Source: Austwickia chelonae
GTDB taxonomy: Bacteria > Actinomycetota > Actinomycetes > Actinomycetales > Dermatophilaceae
NCBI RefSeq assembly: GCF_003391095.1
Contig: NZ_CP031447.1
Coordinates: 1,178,001 to 1,242,000, forward strand
Reading direction: 5' to 3'
DNA length: 64,000 bases
The notes under the pieces are model-generated. The model was given only the letters and a program-made list of their open reading frames with translations, did no database searches and was not told where the DNA came from. Below are positions 1 through 12,848 of the stretch, piece by piece (the stretch's first letter is position 1; each line of letters begins with the position of its first letter). Made by a program: the position numbers and the translations under genes.

Positions 1-554
1 GCCTCGATATCGGTGCATCGACGGGCGGGTTCACCCAGGTTCTTCTAGCGCACGGCGCCAGAGAAGTCACCGCGCTCGATGTCGGACATGGGCAGCTGTC
101 ACCCACGCTCCGATCTGACCCTCGGGTGCGGGAAGAATCCGGTCGCAATATTCGCGAAACCTGTGCTATCGATATCGATGGCCCTTTTCCCATCATCGTC
201 GGCGACCTGAGTTTCGTCTCCCTGGCACTGGTCATGCCTGCCGTCGCAGAGCTGATCGACGACCCAGGACAAGCTGTTCTTCTGGTCAAGCCCCAGTTTG
301 AGAGCGGACGAAACGCCCTCGACAAGAACGGCGTCGTCCGTGACCCCCGCGAACACCGTAGAGCGATCTGCGCCGTGGCCCGTTCAGCGCGCGAACAAGG
401 ACTTTTTCCCAGAGAGATCCGCACAACAGGACTCCCCGGACGTACCGGAAATCACGAGTACCTAATGTGGATCACGACGAGAGAAGAACTCGCCTTGACC
501 GACGACGAAGCGGCTGCCGACACTGCTGTTGATCTTCCGGGAAGGACACGATGA
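1..554 (+). CDS. tlyA: TlyA family rRNA 2'-O-methyltransferase, 5' end cut off by the window
   Basis: The reading frame is open from base 3 and ends at TGA 552-554. The visible part begins in the SAM-binding motif LDIGASTGGFTQVLL and continues through TALDVGHGQL and DLSFVSLALVMPAV to VLLVKPQFESGR, all typical of TlyA/FtsJ-like hemolysin-family methyltransferases. Known TlyA proteins methylate 16S and 23S rRNA; the N-terminal S4 RNA-binding domain would lie upstream of the window. The stop overlaps the nadK start (ATGA), so the two are probably co-transcribed and coupled. The tlyA-nadK-recN order is standard in actinobacteria. Confidence 0.93.
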   Translation, partial: LDIGASTGGFTQVLLAHGAREVTALDVGHGQLSPTLRSDPRVREESGRNIRETCAIDIDGPFPIIVGDLSFVSLALVMPAVAELIDDPGQAVLLVKPQFESGRNALDKNGVVRDPREHRRAICAVARSAREQGLFPREIRTTGLPGRTGNHEYLMWITTREELALTDDEAAADTAVDLPGRTR

Positions 555-1459
555 CGCGCACAGTACTGCTCATCACCAATGTCACCCGCTCCGAGCTGCG
601 CCACCATACCTGTGAGATCGCCTCCCTTTTCGCTCAAGCCGGGATGCAGGTGGCGATGGCCTCCAGCGAACTTGACGTTATTGGAAGAACAGCGAACTCC
701 CCGATCATCGAGGCGGATGCTGATGTGCCAGCAGACGGAGTGGAACTGGTCTGTGTTCTCGGAGGAGACGGGACGATCCTCCGGGCCGCAGACATCGCCC
801 GAGGGTCAGGAGTTCCCTTACTCGGCGTGAACTTCGGCCATGTAGGATTCCTGGCTCAAGCAGAACGAGATGCGCTCACCGATGTTGTCCGACAAGTGGT
901 GGCTGGCGATTACGCCGTCGAAGATCGGATGACTCTTGACGTGACAGCGCTACATCGTCAAGACGTCATCGCTACCAGCTGGGCACTCAACGAGGTCACC
1001 GTCGAGAAAGCAGCCCGGGAACGCATGTTGGAGCTCGTGCTCGAGATCGACGGCCGACCGCTCTCGACGTGGGGGTGCGATGGCGTCATCGTGGCCACCC
1101 CCACCGGAAGCACGGCCTATGCCTTTTCTGCAGGAGGCCCCGTCGTCTGGCCCGATGTCGAAGCTCTCCTTTTGGTTCCCATCTCGGCACATGCGCTGTT
1201 CGCAAGGCCTCTTGTCGTCGGACCGGACTCGCACGTCGCTGTCGACCTGGTAGCAGGTACTGAAGGTCGGGGAGTCATGTGGTGCGACGGAGCCAGACCT
1301 GTAGAACTACCGGAAGCTGCTCGTATCGAAGTGCGTCGTAGCGATCTTCCTGTACGACTTGCCCGCCTTGACGACGCGCCCTTCACCGATCGGCTTGTAG
1401 AGAAATTCGCGCTATCCGTTCACGGATGGCGCGGCAGGAACAACACGAACCTCAGGTGA
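551..1459 (+). CDS. nadK: NAD kinase
   Basis: This 302-residue protein phosphorylates NAD to NADP in the cytoplasm. The diagnostic GGDGT motif is at residues 71-75, followed by LGVNFGHVGFLAQ. The second conserved block, DGVIVATPTGSTAYAFSAGG, is in the C-terminal half and forms the NAD site. Length is normal for the bacterial family. The ATG overlaps the tlyA stop by four bases (ATGA), which supports this start and translational coupling. A 112-base gap follows before recN. Confidence 0.97.
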   Translation: MTRTVLLITNVTRSELRHHTCEIASLFAQAGMQVAMASSELDVIGRTANSPIIEADADVPADGVELVCVLGGDGTILRAADIARGSGVPLLGVNFGHVGFLAQAERDALTDVVRQVVAGDYAVEDRMTLDVTALHRQDVIATSWALNEVTVEKAARERMLELVLEIDGRPLSTWGCDGVIVATPTGSTAYAFSAGGPVVWPDVEALLLVPISAHALFARPLVVGPDSHVAVDLVAGTEGRGVMWCDGARPVELPEAARIEVRRSDLPVRLARLDDAPFTDRLVEKFALSVHGWRGRNNTNLR

Positions 1460-1559
1460 TCGCAGAGTAGCCAGCTACAGAAAGCCCCAAGGCCGGCTCG
1501 GAAGAGCGACGATCCCCAGGGAAGACAGCCGGGAATCCAGCGGAACACGATCTTATGCC

Positions 1560-1565
1560 TACGCT
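1560..1565 (+). promoter_or_regulatory. candidate -10 hexamer of recN, leaderless type
   Basis: TACGCT ends six bases before the recN ATG, and no Shine-Dalgarno sequence lies between. This spacing would put the transcription start at or next to the start codon. No good -35 hexamer is visible about 17 bases upstream, so the call rests on the hexamer, its spacing and its recurrence at pyrG, priA and rpe. Confidence 0.4.
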
Positions 1566-1571
1566 GGCCTC

Positions 1572-3320
1572 ATGCTCCGCCAGATGCGAATCCAAGGTCT
1601 GGGTGTCATCGAAGACGCCGTTCTCGACCTCAGCGATGGACTCAATGTCCTCACCGGTGAAACCGGTGCCGGGAAGACCATGGTGATCTCCGGGCTCGGG
1701 CTGCTTCTCGGAGCACGAGGCGACGCAGCAATGGTCCGTGCAGATGAACGCGCTGCTGTGATCGAAGGGCTACTCGACATTCCCGAAGGCCACCCGGCTC
1801 GGGAACGAGCGATCGACGCCGGGGCAGACGTTGAAGACGATCTGATCATCAGCCGTACTGTGTCCGCTGAAGGACGCAGCCGTGCACACGTCGGAGGCAG
1901 GCAGACTCCGGTCTCAGTGCTGGGCGACATCGGAGAGATGCTTGTGGCCGTGCACGGGCAATCCGATCAGTGGCGCCTCCGCAGACCTGAAGAACACCGG
2001 GTCGTCCTCGACGACTACGGTGCTGCTCCTCTCGCCCAGCTCCTGCAGGATTACGCTGCGGCCTACAGCGCGCTGGCCACGACCCAAGCGGCGATTCGGG
2101 AAGTGACTGAATCGAGCCGAGACCGAGCCGTCGAGATCGAGGTTCTGCGCAGAGGACTTGCCGAGTTGGAAGAACTCGATCCTCGCCCAGGCGAAGACGA
2201 GGAACTCCGTGCCGAGGACCAACGCCTTTCGCACACCGACGCGCTACGTGCTGCGGCCGGCATCGCCCATGACGCGCTAACCGGAGATCAGGAGGTGCCG
2301 GACGACGGTGGTGCCGCTGGCCTGCTCGCCGCCGCCAGGGCAGCCCTTGCCGGACAAGCCGATCACGACGAACAACTCGCGGAGCTGGAACGACGTACTG
2401 CTGAGCTGACCTACTTGACAGCAGATCTCGGAACTGACCTGGCTGCCTATCTCAATGACATCGATGCCGACCCCACTCGCCTCGCCATCGTGCAGGAACG
2501 ACGAGCAGCGCTCGCGAGACTCACCCGGAACTATGGAGACGACATCGATCAGGTGCTCGACTGGGGGCGACGGGCAGCAGCTCGCTTGGACGAACTCGAA
2601 GGATCACACGACAGGGTCGAAGCCTTGCGTGCCCAAGCAGCGCAGGAACAGGAAACCTTAGCGGCAACAGCGATAACGCTGAGCCGCACCCGTCAGGAAA
2701 TCGCGGTGAAACTGGGGCAGGCAGTAACCGAAGAGCTCACCCACTTGGCAATGGGGCGGGCTCAGATTGAGGTGGTTGTCGAACAACAAGAGGATCCCGA
2801 ACGCGGACTACCGTTACCGGACGGACGCCGAGTACGTTGCCACCCCCATGGCATCGACGTCGTCGAGATCAGGTTGGCGGCGAACCCAGGCGCGTCTCCC
2901 CGGACCGTGGCCAAAGCCGCTAGTGGCGGAGAACTATCCCGAGTGATGCTCGCCTTAGAGGTCGTCACCGGAGCCTCCATCGAGGACAGTACAGCGCCAC
3001 GACCACGCACTTTCGTCTTCGATGAAGTCGATGCAGGCGTGGGTGGCAAAGCGGCCCTGGATGTCGGGGCCCGCTTGGCCCAGCTGGCTCAACACGCCCA
3101 GGTCATCGTGGTGACCCATCTTCCTCAGGTCGCTGCTTTTGCCGACGCCCACCTGGTGATCCACAAGAGCAGCGACGGACAGGTGACAACCAGCGGGATC
3201 AGTGTTTTGGACGATGACGGCAGACTCCGTGAACTGGCTCGAATGATGGCCGGCGCGGAAAGCGAGGTTGCCGTGCAACATGCTCGAGAGCTCCGTGAGC
3301 AAGCGACCAGCCGTACCTGA
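1572..3320 (+). CDS. recN: DNA repair protein RecN (SMC-like ATPase)
   Basis: The 582-residue protein belongs to the SMC-like ATPases that act in double-strand break repair. Walker A is GETGAGKT at residues 29-36. The ABC-type signature is ASGGELSRVMLALE and Walker B is TFVFDEVDAGVGG, both in the C-terminal third. The middle is rich in Glu, Arg, Ala and Leu as expected for the coiled-coil arms. Length is typical. The ATG chosen gives the family N-terminus MLRQMRIQGLGVIEDA. A -10-like TACGCT lies six bases upstream with no ribosome-binding site. I see no LexA-type SOS box in the 112 bases upstream. Confidence 0.97.
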   Translation: MLRQMRIQGLGVIEDAVLDLSDGLNVLTGETGAGKTMVISGLGLLLGARGDAAMVRADERAAVIEGLLDIPEGHPARERAIDAGADVEDDLIISRTVSAEGRSRAHVGGRQTPVSVLGDIGEMLVAVHGQSDQWRLRRPEEHRVVLDDYGAAPLAQLLQDYAAAYSALATTQAAIREVTESSRDRAVEIEVLRRGLAELEELDPRPGEDEELRAEDQRLSHTDALRAAAGIAHDALTGDQEVPDDGGAAGLLAAARAALAGQADHDEQLAELERRTAELTYLTADLGTDLAAYLNDIDADPTRLAIVQERRAALARLTRNYGDDIDQVLDWGRRAAARLDELEGSHDRVEALRAQAAQEQETLAATAITLSRTRQEIAVKLGQAVTEELTHLAMGRAQIEVVVEQQEDPERGLPLPDGRRVRCHPHGIDVVEIRLAANPGASPRTVAKAASGGELSRVMLALEVVTGASIEDSTAPRPRTFVFDEVDAGVGGKAALDVGARLAQLAQHAQVIVVTHLPQVAAFADAHLVIHKSSDGQVTTSGISVLDDDGRLRELARMMAGAESEVAVQHARELREQATSRT

Positions 3321-3379
3321 GGAAAACCGCTCGGAGCGTTGCGGATACGGACCCAACGGGGATATTTACGGACGATTAA

Positions 3380-5849
<2,470 letters not shown>

Positions 5850-5853
<4 letters not shown>

Positions 5854-6278
5854 GCGGGGCTTTCGGGAACATCCGCGGATCGGCAGAGTCACGCTGCCCC
5901 TGCGGCGGAGTTCCGACAGGAAATTCGTACCAGGAATGTTGCCAGCCGTTGCACTCGGGCACGGAACGAGCAGTTACTGCAGAACAGGTGATGCGCAGCA
6001 GATACAGTGCCTTTGCGCTAGGCGATGAGAGGTACCTGCTGCGAACCTGGCACCCCCGCACTCGGCCAGAGGCTCTGCGGCTCGACCCGGGGCATCGTTG
6101 GGTCTCGTTGGAAGTCCTGGGGACTCACGAAGGGCAGGACGCCGACGAGACCGGGGTGGTGACCTATCGGGCCCGGTCCCGCGGACATAACGGCGAAGAG
6201 AGCACCATGACAGAGATCAGCCGATTCGAACGACGAGCCGGACGATGGGTCTACGTCGACGGAGAGATCGTCGATTGA
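5850..6278 (+). CDS. YchJ-family (UPF0225) protein with SEC-C type metal-binding motif
   Basis: From ATG 5850, which overlaps the Nudix stop as ATGA, this is a 142-residue protein. CPCGG followed by CC forms a probable zinc site of the SEC-C type, and VMRSRYSAFALG is the family hallmark after it. The C-terminal part GTHEGQDADETGVVTYRARSR resembles the NTF2-like fold of YchJ proteins. Function is not established. An upstream in-frame ATG at 5793 lies inside the Nudix gene and is less likely. In many relatives xerC/xerD follows the Nudix gene; it is absent here. Confidence 0.85.
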
Positions 6279-6503
6279 CGACCCGGTACCCGTGAACAGG
6301 ACGACAGGGAACCGAAAATGCCCTCGAAGCCATTCGTCGCGGCCGCGTACCATAGGACACGGTCGCTGCACCGTACGAGGGCTTGACCCTCCATAACGGG
6401 ACGGCACCGTCTCCTGCACGACGTCTCTGCTCAGGAAGCTCCTAGGCGCGGACGGTGTGGGCGACCAATCCAGACCAGTGATCCATCGATCGAAGGACCC
6501 ACC

Positions 6504-8327
6504 GTGCTCCGTACGCACACAGCCGGCTCCCTGCGGGCCGAGCATGCCGGAACGACCGTCACGCTCACAGGTTGGGTAGCCAACAGGCGCGATCACGGCG
6601 GCGTCGAATTCATCGATATCCGGGATGCCAGCGGGGTCGTACAGGTCGTGGCCCGTGACGAGGTGCTCACCGGTACAGCCCATGGCCTGCGCAACGAGTA
6701 CTGCGTCAAGGTCACCGGTCAGGTCACCCCTCGCAGCGCCGAGAACATCAACCCTGATCTGCCCACCGGCCAGATCGAAGTCGTCGCCAGCGACATCGAG
6801 GTGCTCTCCGAGGCCTCCCCACTGCCCTTCCAGATCGATGAGCGCACCACCGTCGGCGAAGAGGCTCGGCTACGCCACCGTTACCTGGACCTGCGGCGAC
6901 CCGGAGCGCACAATGCCGGACACGCGATCCGTCTGCGCAGCAAGGTCAACGCAGCTGCCCGGCATGTGCTCGGCGAACGTGACTTCGTAGAGATCGAGAC
7001 GCCCACCCTGACCCGGTCCACCCCTGAAGGCGCTCGCGACTTCCTTGTCCCGGCCAGGCTCGCACCCGGCTCCTGGTACGCGCTTCCGCAGAGCCCTCAG
7101 CTGTTCAAACAGCTGCTGATGGTCGCCGGTATGGAACGCTATTACCAGATCGCCCGGTGCTACCGTGATGAAGACTTCCGTGCAGACCGCCAACCCGAGT
7201 TCACCCAGCTCGACATCGAGATGAGCTTCGTCACCGAGGACGATGTCATCGAAGTCGGTGAAGCCGTCGTTCGGGAGATCTGGCAGCTCATCGGCGTCGA
7301 GCTGCCCACGCCCTTCCCCCGGATGGCTTACGCCGAAGCGATGGCACGCTATGGGTCCGACAAACCGGACCTCCGCTTCGGCCAGGAGCTCGTGGACTGC
7401 ACAGAGTTGTTCAAAGAGACTTCCTTCCGGGTCTTCCAAGCCGAATACGTCGGCGCGGTCGTCATGCCGGGTGGGGGCAGCCAGCCTCGTCGCCAGTTCG
7501 ACGCCTGGCAGGAATGGGCCAAGCAGCGTGGGGCCAAGGGGCTTGCCTACATCACCGTGGGGGAGGACGGCACACTGGCCGGACCGGTGGCCAAGAACCT
7601 CTCCGAAGCCGAGCTCGCTGCACTGCCTTCGCACACCGGCGCTCAACCAGGTGACTGCATCTTCTTCGCTGCAGGTGCCATCAAAGCGAGTCGCGCACTC
7701 CTCGGCGCGGCACGTCTCGAGATCGGCAAACGCTGCGGGTTGATCGACGAGAACACCTGGAGCTTCCTCTGGGTGAACGATGCACCGCTCTTCGAGCCGA
7801 CAAGCGAAGCCGTGGCCGCTGGCGATGTCGCCGTGGGCAGCGGCGCCTGGACCGCGGTACACCACGCCTTCACCTCCCCGAAGGCCGAATACCTGGACAC
7901 CTTCGACAGCGACCCTGGGCCTGCGCTGGCCTACGCCTACGACATGGTCTGCAATGGCAACGAGATCGGAGGTGGATCGATCCGTATCCACCGACGAGAC
8001 GTCCAGGAACGTGTCTTCAAGGTCATGGGGCTTACCGAAGAACAATCGCAGGAGAAGTTCGGATTCCTCCTCGACGCCTTCGCCTATGGTGCCCCGCCGC
8101 ACGGTGGAGTCGCCTTCGGCTGGGACCGCATCGTGATGCTGCTCGGCGGATACGACTCGATTCGCGACGTGATCGCCTTCCCGAAATCCGGTGGTGGCTT
8201 CGACCCCCTGACCGAGGCCCCGGCCCCGATCACCCCTCAGCAGCGTAAAGAAGCCGGTGTCGACGCGGCACCGCAGACATCGTCCTCGACGAAGGCTCCC
8301 GAAACGGACGCCAAACCCGGCGCATGA
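6504..8327 (+). CDS. aspS: Aspartyl-tRNA synthetase
   Basis: A 607-residue class II synthetase. The N-terminal OB-fold anticodon-binding domain contains [20 protein letters not shown]. Motif 2 is the region [18 protein letters not shown], with [13 protein letters not shown] after it. Motif 3 is [16 protein letters not shown] near the C-terminus. The bacterial-type insertion domain is present. The last 35 residues are an Ala/Pro/Thr-rich tail. The GTG start has GAAGGA seven bases upstream. Whether it is discriminating or also charges tRNA-Asn cannot be told here; no gatCAB is in the window. Confidence 0.97.
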   Translation: MLRTHTAGSLRAEHAGTTVTLTGWVANRRDHGGVEFIDIRDASGVVQVVARDEVLTGTAHGLRNEYCVKVTGQVTPRSAENINPDLPTGQIEVVASDIEVLSEASPLPFQIDERTTVGEEARLRHRYLDLRRPGAHNAGHAIRLRSKVNAAARHVLGERDFVEIETPTLTRSTPEGARDFLVPARLAPGSWYALPQSPQLFKQLLMVAGMERYYQIARCYRDEDFRADRQPEFTQLDIEMSFVTEDDVIEVGEAVVREIWQLIGVELPTPFPRMAYAEAMARYGSDKPDLRFGQELVDCTELFKETSFRVFQAEYVGAVVMPGGGSQPRRQFDAWQEWAKQRGAKGLAYITVGEDGTLAGPVAKNLSEAELAALPSHTGAQPGDCIFFAAGAIKASRALLGAARLEIGKRCGLIDENTWSFLWVNDAPLFEPTSEAVAAGDVAVGSGAWTAVHHAFTSPKAEYLDTFDSDPGPALAYAYDMVCNGNEIGGGSIRIHRRDVQERVFKVMGLTEEQSQEKFGFLLDAFAYGAPPHGGVAFGWDRIVMLLGGYDSIRDVIAFPKSGGGFDPLTEAPAPITPQQRKEAGVDAAPQTSSSTKAPETDAKPGA

Positions 8328-9043
8328 CAGAAGAGGACACACGCTCTTCCTCGTCGGTGCGGCTCACCACTGTGTCAGGGGCGGGCCGCACCGACGAACG
8401 AGGTGAAGAGCTCATCTTCGACGAGAAGTCCCGTCCCGGAATCGTCCTGCTCGATGCCGATGGCGTACTACAACGGCCTCCGGAGGACTGGCTGGAACAG
8501 CTCCTGGCTATCGGAGGAGGACCGGACTTCGTCGAAGACTGTTTTCACGTGGAGAAATCTTCCCTACGGGGAGAGAGCGACTTCCGGAACGATGTGAAGA
8601 ACTATCTCGCGACCCGAGGACTACATGCTGTCGATGTCGAAGACGTCCTAGCGCCCTGGTTGCAGATCGAGGTTGATCCCGGAGCCCTGGCCATCGTGGC
8701 CCAGCTACGGCGTGGCGGGACCCGCTGTTACCTGGCCACCAATCAACAAGCCATCCGTGCAGCTCATATGAAAGAACATCTCCGGTACGAGTCAGTGCTG
8801 GACGGGTGCTTCTACAGCTATGAACTCAAGGTCGCCAAACCCGACCCTGCCTACTTCGAGCGCATCCTGGCAAGACTTGGCGCAGCTGCCGCTGACGTCC
8901 TTTTCGTCGACGACCGCGTCGACAATGTCGAATCAGCGCGCTCAGTAGGGTTGCATGCCGAAGTCGTCGAAGGCTTCGACGACGGAGACTTCCTACGCAA
9001 GATCTTCACCGACTACGGTCTGCTGCCTCCGCAGCACGAATAA
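8324..9043 (+). CDS. HAD-superfamily hydrolase
   Basis: The 239-residue protein starts at ATGA on the aspS stop. HAD motif I is VLLDADGVL with the nucleophile Asp at about residue 44. Motif II is in CYLATNQ, motif III is the Lys of [11 protein letters not shown], and motif IV is [19 protein letters not shown]. This order fits subfamily IA phosphatases. The substrate is not predictable. The first 35 residues are Ser/Arg/Glu-rich and look disordered, so translation could start later. It is the last gene of the plus-strand run and is followed by a strong inverted repeat. Confidence 0.88.
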   Translation: MTEEDTRSSSSVRLTTVSGAGRTDERGEELIFDEKSRPGIVLLDADGVLQRPPEDWLEQLLAIGGGPDFVEDCFHVEKSSLRGESDFRNDVKNYLATRGLHAVDVEDVLAPWLQIEVDPGALAIVAQLRRGGTRCYLATNQQAIRAAHMKEHLRYESVLDGCFYSYELKVAKPDPAYFERILARLGAAAADVLFVDDRVDNVESARSVGLHAEVVEGFDDGDFLRKIFTDYGLLPPQHE

Positions 9044-9089
9044 TCTTCGGGCCCGGCTCACTTGTCCCAAGAGAGCCGGGCCCGAAGAT
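9043..9089. terminator. bidirectional terminator-like hairpin
   Basis: Two perfectly complementary 17-base arms, ATCTTCGGGCCCGGCTC at 9043-9059 and its complement at 9073-9089, are separated by a 13-base loop. It lies between the convergent HAD and MMPL genes and starts on the HAD stop codon. There is no long T-run, which is common for actinobacterial terminators. Confidence 0.8.
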
Positions 9090-9103
9090 CATCAGAACGA
9101 AGA

Positions 9104-11317
9104 TCAATGCTTGATGGCGTGTTTCTGATGCCACCTGCGTAGCGGGCCCGGCGCCCACCAGTTCCACCGCCCCAACAGGTGCATCGTGGCCGGTACCAGC
9201 AGCATGCGGACAACGGTGGCATCCAGGACCACGGATATCGCCAGACCCACACCGATCTGCTTCACGATCAGCATCTTCGCCATGGCCAAACCAGCCAAGA
9301 CGATCAGGATCAGTAAAGCGGCGCTGGTGATGATCCGTCCTGAACGTTGCAGGCCCAGCTCGACGGCCCTCTCGTCGTCATAGCCCTGCTCGTGCAGCTC
9401 CACGATCCGTGACAGCAGGAAGAGTTCGTAGTCCATGGCCAACCCGAACCCGAAGGCCAACAGGATGACCGGAGTCACCGACTCCACTCCGTGAGTAGAG
9501 GTGAACCCCAAGACCTCCTGCAGATGTCCCTCCTGGAAGATCCAGGTGAGGATGCCCAGGCTCGCGCCCAAGGACAACACATTGAAGATCAACGCTTTCA
9601 AGGGCAGAGCCAGTGAACCGGTCATCAGGAACATCAGCACCATGGTGGCCGTCGCGACAATTCCTGCTGCCCAAGGAGCACGCTCGCGGATCGCATCGAG
9701 GTAGTCGGCGAGCTGTGCGTCCGAACCGGTCACCCAGGTCTGGAAAACAGGCCGTTCCGAGCGCAGGCTCGTGACGATGTTCTTCCCCTGGTCGTTCTCC
9801 GTGGCAGCGCCCTTCGCCCGGACACCCAAAGCAGAGTACTGATCGTCGATCGGTCGGGCAGGGTCCACGGAGGAGACTCCGGCGATACGCGAGACGACGT
9901 CGCGTCCATAGGTGTCCAATTGCTCGGGGGTGGCTCGGGCGACGACCACTGCAGCCGGTTCGCTCAACATCGGGAAATCCCGTCGAACACCTTCGATGAA
10001 CTGGCGTTCCGTGCTGCCGGCTGGGAGCAGCTCGGTGCTCGAGGAGACCTGCCGCATCCCGAGTACGGGCCAGGCCAAGGCCAACAACAATGCGGTGGCT
10101 GCTACCACCATCGGAATGTAGGTGCGGGCCACGAACCGTGCCAGACGGGCGAAAAGGCCCTCATCGGGGGAGTCATCACTGCGTCGACGGACCAACCGGC
10201 GACCGCCCAGGAAACAGAGCGCCGGGACCAGTGTCATCGCTACCGCCAGCGCCACCAACACCACGGTGACCCCAGCCAGCCCCACCGCGCGGATCACCGG
10301 AGCGGGAAAGACTGTCAGACCGGCCAAGGAGATCGCGACGATCAATGCGGAGAAGAAGACGGTCCGTCCCGCAGTGTTCACCGTCTGCGCAGTGGCCTCC
10401 ACCAGATGTTCGCGATCCAGCTGTGCATGGTCAGTCTCCGGGGCGAGCCGACGGACCTCCTCGCGGAACCGGCTGACGATCAGCAAGCCGTAGTCGATGC
10501 AGAGCGCCAAGCCCAACAAGGTGGTGATGTTGACCACGGTGGCGTCCAACTCGGTGACGAAAGAAAAAGCCCACAAGCTGGCCAGACCACCAGCGATGGA
10601 GGCCAAGGCACCGACGATCGGTAGACCTGCCGCGAGGAAGCCCCCGAACACGAAGACCATGACGATCAAGGAGAGCGGGAGCGCGATGCCTTCACCTTTG
10701 GCCAGGTCGGTCTGGATCTGGGTGGTGATGTCCTCGAGGAAAGTGATGCCGCCACCCAGGGTGACCTTGGCGCCAGGGACCGCGGCGAAGGCATCCTGCG
10801 CCTGTTGGCGCGACTCTCGGGCGAGGTCCAGCCGCTGGGTTTGGGAGAGGGCTCGGTCGACGACCAAGACCATCATGAAGCTGTCCTCACGGTCCTGAGC
10901 GAACAGACCGTCGGTCTGCGGGGTGCGGGCTCCGCCGGGGACGACGAAAGGGGAGGTCGCCCGGGTGACATACTTCGTGGTGGCGAACTTCTCCTGTAAC
11001 CGGGATCCTGCTTCGAGAGTCGCGGGTTCGGTACTGCGAGCGCCTTCGACCCGGATCAGAATGTTGGGTCCGGTGTCCTTGGCCCGTTCCAGAAGAGTGC
11101 TTCCTTCGTGGGATTCCTTCGGGACAAAGGGCTCGGCTTGATGCAACCGGGAGAAGAGCGAAGGGGCGCCGAGCGCACCGGTGGCCCCGGCGTAGCACAA
11201 GGCCGAGACGACGAGCCACAGCACGACGACCAGACGGGCATATTGTGCCATGGCACTGCCAGCTCGGTACAGAAGAGGTCTCGACCCGGTACGTGCTTCA
11301 TGCGCTTCGGCGATCAC
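9104..11317 (-). CDS. MMPL/RND-family membrane transporter
   Basis: The 737-residue protein has the two-fold arrangement of MMPL exporters: one membrane helix near the N-terminus (LVVVLWLVVSALCYAGA), a long extracellular loop, a cluster of five to six helices, a second loop, and a second cluster. FGFGLAMDYELFLLSRIVE and LGLALCIDYGLLIVSRFRE are the paired GxxxDY motifs carrying the Asp-Tyr residues for proton coupling. Such proteins export lipids or drugs; the substrate is unknown and no MmpS partner is adjacent. The start is GTG 11317; the in-frame ATG at 11251 (MAQYARL) is possible. It is transcribed away from rarA. Confidence 0.9.
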   Translation of the reverse strand: MIAEAHEARTGSRPLLYRAGSAMAQYARLVVVLWLVVSALCYAGATGALGAPSLFSRLHQAEPFVPKESHEGSTLLERAKDTGPNILIRVEGARSTEPATLEAGSRLQEKFATTKYVTRATSPFVVPGGARTPQTDGLFAQDREDSFMMVLVVDRALSQTQRLDLARESRQQAQDAFAAVPGAKVTLGGGITFLEDITTQIQTDLAKGEGIALPLSLIVMVFVFGGFLAAGLPIVGALASIAGGLASLWAFSFVTELDATVVNITTLLGLALCIDYGLLIVSRFREEVRRLAPETDHAQLDREHLVEATAQTVNTAGRTVFFSALIVAISLAGLTVFPAPVIRAVGLAGVTVVLVALAVAMTLVPALCFLGGRRLVRRRSDDSPDEGLFARLARFVARTYIPMVVAATALLLALAWPVLGMRQVSSSTELLPAGSTERQFIEGVRRDFPMLSEPAAVVVARATPEQLDTYGRDVVSRIAGVSSVDPARPIDDQYSALGVRAKGAATENDQGKNIVTSLRSERPVFQTWVTGSDAQLADYLDAIRERAPWAAGIVATATMVLMFLMTGSLALPLKALIFNVLSLGASLGILTWIFQEGHLQEVLGFTSTHGVESVTPVILLAFGFGLAMDYELFLLSRIVELHEQGYDDERAVELGLQRSGRIITSAALLILIVLAGLAMAKMLIVKQIGVGLAISVVLDATVVRMLLVPATMHLLGRWNWWAPGPLRRWHQKHAIKH

Positions 11318-11397
11318 GGGACAACTCTCTCATTCCGGAGCGGACCCATGGTTTCAGTGGCCGATGGCCGGCTTTCCTCAGGTGACAGACTGGTCCG

Positions 11398-12795
11398 GTG
11401 GACGAACCCGATCTTTTCGCCGACGCCGTGGACTCAGCTCCGGCAGAGGGGGTCCTGCCGCCTCTTGCCGTACGGATGCGCCCGCGGTCTCTGGATGACG
11501 TCCAGGGGCAGGAAGCCGTATTGCGGCCAGGAAGCCCCCTGCGTCGCTTGATCGAAGGACACGGCGGTTTGGCCGGTCCTTTGAGTGCGATCCTCTGGGG
11601 CCCTCCGGGGACAGGGAAAACGACCCTGGCGCATTTGGTCGCTCAAGCCGCAGGCCGGGATTTCGTGGAGCTTTCGGCCATCACCGCCGGGGTCAAGGAC
11701 GTACGCACCGTGATGGAGGGCGCCCGCAGAACACGGGACCTTCATCACCGTCAGACAGTGCTCTTCCTCGACGAGATCCACCGATTCAGCAAAGCCCAGC
11801 AGGACGCATTGTTGCCCGGGGTGGAGGATCGCACCGTCATCCTGGTCGCGGCCACCACGGAGAATCCGTCGTTCTCGGTGATCGCCCCGCTGCTGTCGCG
11901 CTCGATGCTGATCCGTCTCGAATCGCTCGACGACGACCACGTCAGGGAGGTCCTGGCTTCGGCGCTTCTGGACGAACGGGGGCTTTCCGGCGCCTACCTG
12001 CTGACCGAGGACGCCGGAGAGCATCTGGTGCGCATGGCAGGTGGGGATGCCCGTCGAGCCTTGACCTCGTTGGAAGCCGCAGCTGGAGTGGCGCTGGACG
12101 CGCGCGCGGCGGGGCTGGGACTGCCGGATGCAGAGCATCCTGTCGAGATCGATTTGGCGCATGTGGAGCAGGCAGTGGAACACGCTGCGGTGCGTTACGA
12201 CCGGGCCGGGGACCAGCATTATGACGTGGCCAGTGCTTTCATCAAATCGATGCGTGGTTCGGATGTGGACGCGGCGCTGCACTACCTGGCCAGGATGCTT
12301 GAGGCGGGAGAGGACCCCCGGTTCATCGCACGGCGCATTGTGATCTCGGCCAGCGAGGAGATCGCGATGGCCGACCCGACCGCCTTGCAGACTGCGGTGG
12401 CAGCGATGCACGCCGTGGCTCAGATCGGGATGCCGGAGGCCCGGCTGATTCTGGCGCAGGCTGTGGTGCACAACTGTTTGGCGCCGAAGTCGAATGCCAC
12501 CTATACGGCGATCAACGAGGCGATGGCACAGGTGCGGGCCGGTGGTGGTGGCCCGGTGCCGACACATCTTCGGGGGACCGGCTACTCCGGTGCCGGCCGC
12601 CTGGGGCATGGGCGTGGCTACCGGTACGCCCATGACGAACCGGATTCAGTGGCCGCTCAGCAGTACTTGCCGGACGACCTGGCCGGGAAGACCGATTACT
12701 ACCGTCCGAAAGAGCGAGGCTTCGAAGCGCGCATGGTTTCTCGACACGCCTGGCTGAAGGAACGACTCGGCGGCGGCCCGGCGGAAGCGACATGA
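11398..12795 (+). CDS. rarA: Replication-associated recombination protein A (MgsA/RarA AAA+ ATPase)
   Basis: The 465-residue AAA+ protein has Walker A GPPGTGKT at residues 68-75 and Walker [20 protein letters not shown] from about residue 122, then [18 protein letters not shown] (sensor 1 region). The C-terminal clamp-loader-like region includes [20 protein letters not shown], typical of RarA. The family acts at stalled replication forks with SSB. It starts with GTG; a hexamer CAGACT ends six bases upstream and no strong ribosome-binding site is present. rarA upstream of alaS is an actinobacterial arrangement, here interrupted by the dpp operon. Confidence 0.96.
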   Translation: MDEPDLFADAVDSAPAEGVLPPLAVRMRPRSLDDVQGQEAVLRPGSPLRRLIEGHGGLAGPLSAILWGPPGTGKTTLAHLVAQAAGRDFVELSAITAGVKDVRTVMEGARRTRDLHHRQTVLFLDEIHRFSKAQQDALLPGVEDRTVILVAATTENPSFSVIAPLLSRSMLIRLESLDDDHVREVLASALLDERGLSGAYLLTEDAGEHLVRMAGGDARRALTSLEAAAGVALDARAAGLGLPDAEHPVEIDLAHVEQAVEHAAVRYDRAGDQHYDVASAFIKSMRGSDVDAALHYLARMLEAGEDPRFIARRIVISASEEIAMADPTALQTAVAAMHAVAQIGMPEARLILAQAVVHNCLAPKSNATYTAINEAMAQVRAGGGGPVPTHLRGTGYSGAGRLGHGRGYRYAHDEPDSVAAQQYLPDDLAGKTDYYRPKERGFEARMVSRHAWLKERLGGGPAEAT

Positions 12796-12839
12796 TCGTG
12801 TGGTGAGGTTTCCCCCGGAGGAGCACCTCACCACACGAT
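12795..12839. terminator. bidirectional terminator-like hairpin
   Basis: Perfect 15-base arms ATCGTGTGGTGAGGT (12795-12809) and its complement (12825-12839) flank a 15-base loop. The repeat separates the convergent rarA and dppF genes and overlaps the last base of the rarA stop codon. Confidence 0.8.
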
Positions 12840-12848
12840 TCCCAGGGG

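Noticed and set aside
6279-6503. T-box leader before aspS
   Set aside because: No T-box sequence or specifier stem is visible. The small repeat GACGG-CA-CCGTC is too short to support a call.
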